DNA of 64,000 nt from Arsenicibacter rosenii (GTDB taxonomy: Bacteria; Bacteroidota; Bacteroidia; Cytophagales; Spirosomataceae). Below are positions 1 through 6,936 of the stretch, piece after piece. The stretch is from positions 505,076 through 569,075 of the forward strand of contig NZ_MORL01000002.1 of NCBI RefSeq assembly GCF_001870735.1, read 5' to 3'. Position 1 is the first letter of the stretch, and each line of letters opens with the position of its first letter. The notes below the pieces were generated by a model. It saw nothing but the letters and a program-made list of their open reading frames with translations, searched no databases and was not told the DNA's origin. The translations under genes and the position numbers were made by a program.

Positions 1-1943
1 GCCCGCCGCATTTTGTCGATAAGTTCGGCTTTGGTATGGGCCGTAGTCCACTCCGAAGGGTCTTTCAGAACGACCATGATGTCAGCCGCTTCGATGGGCA
101 TGGGATCGGTCGGAATTTCGGCCGTCCCGATTTTTGAAATCACCTGTACGACCTCCGGAAAGCCGTTTTTCAGAATCGTTTCGACCCGCCGCGTGGTTTC
201 GACCGACTGCGAAAGCGATGAACCCGGCTTGAGCGTCAGGCTGATGGCAATGTCGCCTTCGTCCAGATTGGGGATAAACTCGCCGCCCATCGTCGTAAAC
301 AGCCACAACGCTCCCGCCAGCAGGACGACCGAACCGGCCAGCACGGATTTCCTCGCCCGCAGGGCTCCTTCCAGCAGGGGTGTATATCCCTTTTGCAGTG
401 TTTTCATGATCCGGTCGGCCAGCGTGCCTTCTTCCTGAATGTCTTTCCGGAGCAGGGTGGCCGCAATCATCGGCACATAGGTCAGGCAGAGGAGCATGGC
501 CCCGATTATGGCGAAGCCGACGGTGAGGGCCATCGGGCGGAACATTTTCCCCTCAATGCCCGTCAGTGACAGAATCGGGACGTAAACAATCAGAATAATC
601 AGCTGCCCGAACAGGGCCGACCGCATGAGCCGGCTCGCTGATTCCAGCGCAATGTCGTCCATGCTTTTCTGTTGGCTCAGTGAGGTATGGACAAGCTGAA
701 AAATCATGCTTTCGACGATAATCACCGCCCCGTCGACGAGCAGGCCGAAGTCGATGGCCCCGAGGCTCATCAGGTTGGCCGACACACCGAAGACGTGCAT
801 CATCCCCAGCGCAAACAGCATACACAGCGGAATCACCGACGCCACCACCAGCCCCGCCCGCCAGTTGCCGAGCAGGAGCAGTAAGACACTCATCACAATG
901 ATGCCCCCTTCGAGCAGATTATGGCTAACGGTCCGGATCGCTTTGTCGATCAGTACTTTCCGGTCGAGGAACGGTTCGATGACCACACCCGGCGGCAGGC
1001 TTTTCTGAATCTGCGTGATCCGTTCCTTCACACCGGCAATGGTTTTTTCGGAACTCGCGCCTTTGAGCATTAATACAATCCCCCCGACCACTTCACCTTG
1101 TCCGTTACGGGTCATGGCGCCGTAGCGGACCGCGTGGCCCATCTGTACGGAGGCTACATCGCGCACCAGCACAGGCGTAACGCCCAGGGTTTTTACCACA
1201 ATCTGTTCAATGTCTCCGGGCTGCTGCACCGTTCCTTCGCCCCGGATAAAATAGGCCTCCGGTCCTTTTTCGATGTAGCTGCCTCCGGTATTGGCATTGT
1301 TGTCGGCCAGGGCATTCAGTACTTCGGCCAGCGTAGTATTCATGGCCCGAAGCCGTTCGGGATCAATACTGACTTCGTATTCTTTAAGATACCCGCCCAG
1401 GCTGCTGACCTCAACCACGCCGGAGACGCCGGACAACTGACGTTTCACGATCCAGTCCTGAATGGTACGCAGGTCAGTAGGGGAGTAGCGGTTCTCAAAA
1501 CCGGCTTCCGGCCGGACCACATACTGGTAAATTTCGCCGAGGCCGGTCGTAATCGGGGCCATTTGCGGCGATCCGGCCAGCAGGTCCTTTTCGGCCGTTT
1601 TCAACTGCTCCGAGACCAGTTGCCGGGCCAGATAGGTGGGCGTTTCGTCGTCAAAAACAACGGTGATGACCGACAATCCGAACCGCGAAATAGAACGGAT
1701 TTCGATCACGCCCGGTACATTCCGGAGGGTGGCTTCGAGGGGAAAGGTAATAAACTGCTCGACCTCCTGCGCCGCCAGCGACGGGGTTTGGGTGATTACC
1801 TGCACCTGATTATTGGTGATGTCGGGAACGGCATCAATGGGTAATTGAGTAAAGGCATAACCGCCCCAGGCGATCAACGCCATTACCCCCAGCACGACCG
1901 CCAGCTTTTGGCGGATGCTGAACTGAATGATTTGTTGAAGCAT
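1..1943 (-). CDS. czcA: CzcA/CusA-type heavy-metal efflux RND transporter (C-terminal part outside window)
   Basis: This is the inner-membrane RND pump of a tripartite metal-cation efflux system, driven by protons. About 647 N-terminal codons are present out of the 1,030 or more usual for the family; the rest lies beyond base 1. The start ATG (1941-1943, read on the minus strand) gives MLQQIIQFSIRQKLAVV, a cytoplasmic start plus first membrane helix. The periplasmic region carries DAVPDITNNQVQV, typical of metal RND pumps. The fourth-helix motif GAIDFGLLVDGAVIIVES keeps the D-F-G-x3-D-G-A-x3-E pattern of the divalent-cation branch (Co/Zn/Cd), so CzcA fits better than CusA. The metal itself cannot be read from this. 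A small secreted protein gene lies 101 bp upstream on the same strand. Confidence 0.93.
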   Translation of the reverse strand, partial: MLQQIIQFSIRQKLAVVLGVMALIAWGGYAFTQLPIDAVPDITNNQVQVITQTPSLAAQEVEQFITFPLEATLRNVPGVIEIRSISRFGLSVITVVFDDETPTYLARQLVSEQLKTAEKDLLAGSPQMAPITTGLGEIYQYVVRPEAGFENRYSPTDLRTIQDWIVKRQLSGVSGVVEVSSLGGYLKEYEVSIDPERLRAMNTTLAEVLNALADNNANTGGSYIEKGPEAYFIRGEGTVQQPGDIEQIVVKTLGVTPVLVRDVASVQMGHAVRYGAMTRNGQGEVVGGIVLMLKGASSEKTIAGVKERITQIQKSLPPGVVIEPFLDRKVLIDKAIRTVSHNLLEGGIIVMSVLLLLLGNWRAGLVVASVIPLCMLFALGMMHVFGVSANLMSLGAIDFGLLVDGAVIIVESMIFQLVHTSLSQQKSMDDIALESASRLMRSALFGQLIILIVYVPILSLTGIEGKMFRPMALTVGFAIIGAMLLCLTYVPMIAATLLRKDIQEEGTLADRIMKTLQKGYTPLLEGALRARKSVLAGSVVLLAGALWLFTTMGGEFIPNLDEGDIAISLTLKPGSSLSQSVETTRRVETILKNGFPEVVQVISKIGTAEIPTDPMPIEAADIMVVLKDPSEWTTAHTKAELIDKMRR

Positions 1944-2044
1944 ATAGGATGAAATCAAAGGAAATATACGCGCTTCTGCCGGCCGGCGAGGTGCGGTCGG
2001 CTAGACGCGGTCGGGCAAGCGCAAAACGTTAGGTTTCCGGTGAT

Positions 2045-2437
2045 TTATCCGATGCGGGGAGGTTGTAGCAAGGGCGTCGCCTGCTGAAACTGGTAGAGAT
2101 TCTGGTAATAAAACGGCCGGTCGGGCAAGGTGGTGACCGTGGCCAGCGTGCGTACCATGCGCTGCGGCACACTCAGAATAAACACAAAACCGGTTGACAG
2201 GTGATTGTAAAACGGAATGCCGACCCCCTTATGCGGGGTTTTGGCGTGCGGCGAATCAGGATTGTAATGCAGGTCAAGAAACTGCCAGAAATCGAATTCC
2301 GGGCCGGATATGCGTTTGTGAAACTGGTAGTGTGAAACCAGCCCCGGCAGCTTGTATACTTCTTCCACGTCGGTCTGCGGAAACAGACTTCCTGCCAGCA
2401 TCAATATGCCCAACAACAGTGCGACCGTGGATTTCAT
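2045..2437 (-). CDS. Small secreted protein next to metal efflux gene, function unknown
   Basis: A 130-residue protein starting MKSTVALLLGILMLAG, a clear signal peptide. A longer open frame extends upstream to 2560, but that extension is translated simple repeat (KSERAKEIKSER), so the ATG at 2435-2437 is preferred. The mature part is rich in aromatic residues and histidine, with no domain I recognise. It precedes the RND pump gene on the same strand with a 101-bp gap and may be co-transcribed. A periplasmic accessory role in metal efflux is only inferred from position. Confidence 0.6.
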   Translation of the reverse strand: MKSTVALLLGILMLAGSLFPQTDVEEVYKLPGLVSHYQFHKRISGPEFDFWQFLDLHYNPDSPHAKTPHKGVGIPFYNHLSTGFVFILSVPQRMVRTLATVTTLPDRPFYYQNLYQFQQATPLLQPPRIG

Positions 2438-2462
2438 GGAGCAAAGATAGGAATTATTGGGT

Positions 2463-2592
2463 GATTGAGCGAAAGAATGAAAGAGCGGCTGACGCTGCGC
2501 TGCCATTGGCACTCTTTCACTCTTTATCTCTTTCGCTCTTTCACTCTTTATCTCTTTCACTCTTTATCTCTTTCGCTCTTTCACTCTTTGCT
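2463..2592. repeat. Simple repeat of CTCTTTCACTCTTTAT type
   Basis: The right half (about 2509-2590) is a tandem of 8-bp words CTCTTTCA, CTCTTTAT and CTCTTTCG. The left part (2465-2487) holds the same word in inverted orientation (GAGCGAAAGAATGAAAGAGCG), so the block can fold on itself. It lies between the divergent 2437 and 2650 genes. Similar blocks occur at 18216-18330, 50229-50253 and 60678-60752. Confidence 0.75.
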
Positions 2593-2649
2593 ATGGATAA
2601 CCTTTGCCTTGCTTTTCCGGTTTCTTACGGACAAACCCTTTTCAACGAT

Positions 2650-3549
2650 ATGATTGCTTTAGCGCTTCATGGCGGAGCGGGTACGCTCAGCCGCACCGAA
2701 ATGACTCCCGACCGCGAACGTGTGTATCTGGCTGGCTTACAGCAGGCCCTGGATGCCGGATATGCCATCCTTGCCCGGGGCGGCACTGCCCTGGATGCGG
2801 TCGAACAAACCACTATGCTGCTGGAAAATAATGCGTTGTTTAACGCCGGTCGCGGATCGGTGTTTACGGCCGAGGGGCGCCACGAACTCGATGCGTCGAT
2901 CATGTGCGGTCGTACGCGGAATGCCGGTGCGATTGCCGGTGTGCACAATATCCGCAACCCGATTACCCTGGCGCGGGTAGCCATGGAGCGCTCCGGCCAT
3001 GTAATGCTGGCGGGAGCGGGCGCCGAGAAGTTTGCCCGTGAACAGCAGATCGAAACCGCCCCGGACGAATATTACTACACCGACATGCGCTGGGAGGAAT
3101 GGCAGCGCAAAAGCCGGCAGACCGAAGCCCGGCCGCGCGCCCTCGGAACGGTCGGGGCCGTGGCGCTGGACTCTCACGGCGATGTGGCAGCGGCTACGTC
3201 GACCGGCGGCACGACCAACAAACGGTATGGCCGCATCGGCGACAGTCCGGTCATCGGAGCCGGTACCTATGCCAATAACCGGACCTGCGCCGTATCGTGT
3301 ACGGGCGACGGCGAGTATTTTATCCGGTCGGTGGCGGCCTATGACGTGTCGTGTCTGATCGAATACCGTGGCCTTTCGTTACAGGAGGCCTGCACCCTGG
3401 TTATTCAGGACAAAATGACTGCCCTTGGCGGAGAAGGCGGACTGATTGCCGTTGATCCGGCGGGGCAGGCGGCACTGGTTTTTAACTCCGAAGGGATGTA
3501 CCGTGGCTGGCAACGTGAAGGCGAAGCCGGTCAGGTTGCCATATTCTGA
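2650..3549 (+). CDS. iaaA: Isoaspartyl peptidase / plant-type L-asparaginase (Ntn hydrolase)
   Basis: A 299-residue enzyme that hydrolyses beta-aspartyl peptides and asparagine. The N-terminus MIALALHGGAGT and the GRGSVFTAEGRHELDASIM region are typical of the family. The autocleavage site with its threonine nucleophile is in RALGTVGAVALD, followed by ATSTGGTTNKRYGRIGDSP and the GTGDGE-like CTGDGEYFIR substrate loop. The start at 2650 is chosen because the family begins at this beta-strand; the open frame upstream is translated repeat, and an ATG at 2593 would add a poorly conserved tail. No signal peptide, so cytoplasmic. The cyanophycin genes lie 2.4 kb downstream, and this enzyme class cleaves the beta-Asp-Arg dipeptide released by cyanophycinase; that link is an inference. 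Confidence 0.93.
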   Translation: MIALALHGGAGTLSRTEMTPDRERVYLAGLQQALDAGYAILARGGTALDAVEQTTMLLENNALFNAGRGSVFTAEGRHELDASIMCGRTRNAGAIAGVHNIRNPITLARVAMERSGHVMLAGAGAEKFAREQQIETAPDEYYYTDMRWEEWQRKSRQTEARPRALGTVGAVALDSHGDVAAATSTGGTTNKRYGRIGDSPVIGAGTYANNRTCAVSCTGDGEYFIRSVAAYDVSCLIEYRGLSLQEACTLVIQDKMTALGGEGGLIAVDPAGQAALVFNSEGMYRGWQREGEAGQVAIF

Positions 3550-3688
3550 GACAGATCTGCCTGCCGGTGCCGGCAAACAGGCGGCTTTCCGTCGGAAAAA
3601 GTATCTTTTACGTTCGTGAAGCATTATACACCAAGGTGGTGTGCCTTTATTCAGGGATGTCAGTTATTAACTCCTGATCGTTCTGAGT

Positions 3689-5353
3689 ATGCGCATACAC
3701 TCTCTGCCTGCCTGGGTACAGGGCACCGTCACGACGGCGCTGCTGCTGGGTGCCGTTACGGCATTTGTACCGGAAAAACCGACGGCTCCGGCAAAACCCA
3801 ATGTTATTTTTATCATTTCGGACGACCATACCTCACAGGCGATCAGTGCCTATGGCAGCCGGCTGGCGCGGACACCGAATATCGACCGCATTGCCCGGGA
3901 GGGGGCCATTCTGCATAACAATGTCGTATCTAACTCAATCTGCGGGCCAAGCCGGGCAACGTTGCTGACCGGGAAGTTCAGCCACACCAACGGCTATAAG
4001 TTCAACGAGAAGGTGTTCGATGTCAACCAGCCGGTGTTTCCTGAAGAGCTTCAGAAAAACGGCTATCAGACGGCCTGGGTCGGCAAAATGCACCTTGGCA
4101 GCCTTCCGCATGGTTTCGACTACCTGAACATCCTGCCGGGGCACGGCAGCTACTATAACTCTGATTTTGTGAATTCGCAAAACCAGACAAAGCGCTATCC
4201 CGGTTATGTGACTGACGTGATTACGCAGCTATCGACGCAGTGGCTCGACAAGCGTGACCCGTCGAAACCGTTTTTTCTGGTCGTGGGGCATAAGGCTACC
4301 CATCGGGAATGGTTGCCGGCTATCGAAGACCTCGGCGCTTATGATAATGTTACCTTCCCGATTCCATCGACGTTTTATGACAACTATGATGGCCGGCTGG
4401 CTGCCCAAAAGCAGGATATGAGCATCGACAAAACCATGCGGTTGAAGGAAGACCTGAAAATAAATGCCGATTATGGGCTGGACGAAGCTAAACTGGCTCA
4501 GGAAAAAGCCGACCTGTATAAATCCCGTTTCCGGAATCAGGAAATGACACCGGCGCTGGACAAGCAGCTGGACAATCTGGTCAGGAACGGAACCTACCGC
4601 CGCATGACGCCTGAGCAGAAAAAAGCCTATGTGGAGTACTATGGCCGCATCAGCCGTGAATTTGAGGAGCAAAAACTGAGCGGTAAGGCCCTCGTTGAGT
4701 GGAATTACCAGCGGTATATGCGTGATTATCTGGCCACGGCCAACTCACTGGACCGCAATATCGGCAAGCTGCTTGACTATCTGGATAAATCGGGGCTGGC
4801 TAAAAATACAGTCGTGGTCTACACCTCCGATCAGGGCTTTTATCTGGGCGAACACGGCTGGTTCGACAAGCGCTGGATATACGAAGAATCGCTGAAAACA
4901 CCGTTTGTAATCCGGTATCCGGGTGTTATCAAACCTGGCACTCAGGTTCGTCATGTGGTATCGAATGTCGACTGGGCACCTACGTTGCTCAACATCACCG
5001 GCACGGCTGTTCCCGCTGATTTTCAGGGTAAATCATTCCTGCCGGTGCTGACCAACGCTAAAGCAGGCTGGCAGGATCAGGCGTATTATCACTATTACGA
5101 ATATCCGGAGCCGCACCATGTGTCGCCGCACTTCGGGCTACGGACCGACCGCTACACGATTGCCCGGTTCTACGGCCCCGAAAATTTCTGGGAGCTATAC
5201 GATATTCAGAAAGACCCGCAGAACCTGAAAAACCTGTACGGCACCAAAGGCTACGAAACGATTACGGCCAGCCTGAAAGCACAGCTGAAAGCACACATCG
5301 TGAAGAACAACGACGACGAAGCGCTGAAGCTGTTCGAAAGCAGCCCGCGGTAG
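3689..5353 (+). CDS. Family S1 sulfatase
   Basis: A 554-residue secreted sulfatase that removes sulfate esters, probably from glycans. The N-terminus has a signal-like hydrophobic stretch (TTALLLGAVTAFV). Metal-binding Asp45 and Asp46 lie in NVIFIISDDHTS. The C-x-P-S-R site Cys85-Gly-Pro-Ser-Arg89, in SNSICGPSRATLLTGK, is the residue converted to formylglycine. The later TSDQGFYLGEHGWFDKRW segment supplies further metal and substrate ligands. An insert of about 100 charged residues (roughly 235-330) lies in the middle of the fold. The substrate cannot be assigned, and no SusCD pair is adjacent. No sulfatase-maturing enzyme gene is seen in the window. Confidence 0.93.
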   Translation: MRIHSLPAWVQGTVTTALLLGAVTAFVPEKPTAPAKPNVIFIISDDHTSQAISAYGSRLARTPNIDRIAREGAILHNNVVSNSICGPSRATLLTGKFSHTNGYKFNEKVFDVNQPVFPEELQKNGYQTAWVGKMHLGSLPHGFDYLNILPGHGSYYNSDFVNSQNQTKRYPGYVTDVITQLSTQWLDKRDPSKPFFLVVGHKATHREWLPAIEDLGAYDNVTFPIPSTFYDNYDGRLAAQKQDMSIDKTMRLKEDLKINADYGLDEAKLAQEKADLYKSRFRNQEMTPALDKQLDNLVRNGTYRRMTPEQKKAYVEYYGRISREFEEQKLSGKALVEWNYQRYMRDYLATANSLDRNIGKLLDYLDKSGLAKNTVVVYTSDQGFYLGEHGWFDKRWIYEESLKTPFVIRYPGVIKPGTQVRHVVSNVDWAPTLLNITGTAVPADFQGKSFLPVLTNAKAGWQDQAYYHYYEYPEPHHVSPHFGLRTDRYTIARFYGPENFWELYDIQKDPQNLKNLYGTKGYETITASLKAQLKAHIVKNNDDEALKLFESSPR

Positions 5354-5492
5354 CGTGTTGTTGGCGGTACCTGTCTGTTATCGTTACCAATAGCTGGCTG
5401 GTACTGCCTATACAAGGTGAACGGATAAGGTCTTGATGACGATTGCCATTGCCGGCGAAAGCGCTTATTTTTGTTAGAAACACGCTCGAAAT

Positions 5493-5597
5493 ATGCCTGC
5501 AAAAGATGCATACCATTATGTGGTATTACAGCGGTTTGGCGTTTTTTTGATTGTTTTTGATGAGAAGGAAGAAAGGGTTGACAAATGGATAAAATAA
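5493..5597 (+). pseudogene. xisH: xisH remnant with internal deletion
   Basis: A 34-codon frame opening MPAKDAYHYVVLQRFGVF and ending VFDEKEERVDKWIK. Full XisH proteins are about 140 residues, begin MPAKD.(F/Y)H and end in a strand followed by V(F/Y)D...E..(V/I).KWI. Here both ends are kept and fused in frame, with roughly 100 central residues, including the nuclease-like core, missing. The stop overlaps the xisI start by 13 bp, as in intact xisH-xisI pairs. It is called a remnant because too little fold is left to act. Confidence 0.6.
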
Positions 5598-5926
5598 CTG
5601 AGTACAAGACGATTGTAAGTGCCCTTGTTACGGAGATCGCAGAAATGACACCTGCTGATGAACAGGCAGAAACTCAACTGATTATTGATAATGAACGGGG
5701 ACACTACCTTTTATTCTCTGTCGGTTGGCAACAAAATCGTCGTGAGTACCTGCCCTTTGTGCATATAGATATTCAGCCTAACGGCAGGGTTTATATTCAG
5801 CATGATGGAACAGACCTGAAAATCGCGTTGCTTCTGGTCGAAAAAGGTATTCCAAAGCAAGATATTGTCCTCGCTTTTCAGGCCCCGCATCGTCGTCATT
5901 TAATCGGCGAATTTGCCGTGGCGTAA
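5585..5926 (+). CDS. xisI: XisI family protein
   Basis: A 113-residue protein of the XisI family, first described as a factor controlling excision of the fdxN element in heterocystous cyanobacteria. The length and the segments MDKITEYKTIVSALV, ERGHYLLFSVGWQQNRREYLPFVHIDIQPNGRVYIQHDGTD and LVEKGIPKQDIVLAFQ fit the family closely. It overlaps the truncated xisH by 13 bp and ends directly against the stop of the convergent cphB gene. The usual partner is degraded, so its present role is unclear. The gene is intact. Confidence 0.85.
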   Translation: MDKITEYKTIVSALVTEIAEMTPADEQAETQLIIDNERGHYLLFSVGWQQNRREYLPFVHIDIQPNGRVYIQHDGTDLKIALLLVEKGIPKQDIVLAFQAPHRRHLIGEFAVA

Positions 5927-6760
5927 TTACGTGAGCTTCTTGTCTTTCAGCGTAAAATTGTTGCCGTCGCGGAGGATGTGCACCAGCAGATTCTCGATGA
6001 AAATCTCGTGGCGGGCCCGTTCGACGGTTTTGTTCGGGTCGTCGAGGCTGCGGCCGTCGATGATGGTTACCAGCCCCGACCCGATTACTTCCACGCTGCT
6101 GCCTTTGCGGACCAGAATACCGGTGTCTTCTTCCAGACCGATACCAATGTGGGTCGGGTGGTTGGCTACGGCAATGGCCAGCCGCCGGAAACGGCCGCGT
6201 ACCAGAAAATGGGTGTCAATAATGGCGTTATGAATCAGCGACAGCCCCGGATACAGCAACACATCCGGTTTCAGCGGGTCGGCGCCGGGGTAGAGCATGA
6301 GATCGGTCATGGCCATGGCCCCGGCGCTGGTTCCGGCAATCACAAATTCGTCGTTTACGTAGCGCTGATGCAGCAGCGACGCAAATGCTGATTCGCGGAA
6401 CACACTCGTGAGTTTAAACTGATCACCACCCGAAAACAAGACCGCACCAGCCGTGGCGATACGGGCCAGACACTCTGGTTTGTCGACATGCTCGTGGCTG
6501 GTCGGGTGCATGAGCCGGACGTTAGGGAACCCCAGTTTCCGGAATGCCCGCTGATACCGCACGCCCACTTCCTCCGGAATGCTCGATGCGGTCGTAATCA
6601 CTTCGATAAACGCATTCGGATTTTTTACTTCCGACACAATCCGGCGCAGAATGCCCGATGTCATGAAGCTTTGTACGGTGTCCTGTGCATGAACCGGTTT
6701 ATGTCGCAGGCTCTTGGCTTCATTGCCGCCAATCGCAATCAACGTTCCTTTAATCTGCAT
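5927..6760 (-). CDS. cphB: Cyanophycinase
   Basis: A 277-residue serine exopeptidase of family S51 that degrades cyanophycin (multi-L-arginyl-poly-L-aspartate) to beta-Asp-Arg dipeptides. Starting at MQIKGTLIAIGGNEAK matches the usual N-terminal beta-strand; the frame is open further upstream, but that extension is proline- and glycine-rich and runs into the cphA promoter. The nucleophile lies in VIAGTSAGAMAMTDLM, and LFSGGDQFKL and GIGLEEDTG are also typical. No signal peptide, so intracellular. It is divergent from cphA with 176 bp between starts, the standard arrangement for storage and mobilisation of this nitrogen polymer. Confidence 0.93.
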   Translation of the reverse strand: MQIKGTLIAIGGNEAKSLRHKPVHAQDTVQSFMTSGILRRIVSEVKNPNAFIEVITTASSIPEEVGVRYQRAFRKLGFPNVRLMHPTSHEHVDKPECLARIATAGAVLFSGGDQFKLTSVFRESAFASLLHQRYVNDEFVIAGTSAGAMAMTDLMLYPGADPLKPDVLLYPGLSLIHNAIIDTHFLVRGRFRRLAIAVANHPTHIGIGLEEDTGILVRKGSSVEVIGSGLVTIIDGRSLDDPNKTVERARHEIFIENLLVHILRDGNNFTLKDKKLT

Positions 6761-6870
6761 AATACAAAAGTAAAACCCTCGCCGGCAGATCCGCGCTGAA
6801 AACAGATTACCTGATTCAACCGCCCCGGCCTCAGGCTCTGGTCCTATACCTACAGACTCTTTTGGGCCGG

Positions 6871-6903
6871 TTTTGTTAAACAAATTGCACAAATGTTAGT
6901 TTG
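6871..6903 (+). promoter_or_regulatory. Candidate Bacteroidota promoter for cphA
   Basis: TTTTG (6871-6875) and TTAGTTTG (6896-6903) are separated by 20 bp and match the Bacteroidota -33/-7 pattern with one mismatch in the -7 box. The cphA ATG follows 33 bp downstream. Position and spacing are the only support. Confidence 0.4.
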
Positions 6904-6936
6904 AACAGGACGAAAAGTGCCCAAATTACTCGACGT

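Noticed and set aside
1098-1844. 248-codon plus-strand frame inside the RND pump gene
   Set aside because: It is the antisense shadow of the metal efflux gene, whose minus-strand frame carries all family motifs.
2194-2649. N-terminal extension of the isoaspartyl peptidase
   Set aside because: It translates the opposite-strand gene and a simple repeat (SLSLSLFHSL-type), and the enzyme family begins at MIALALHGGAGT.
5493-5597. A complete small leader peptide for xisI
   Set aside because: Both ends match XisH too closely (MPAKD start, KWIK end), so an internally deleted xisH is the simpler reading.
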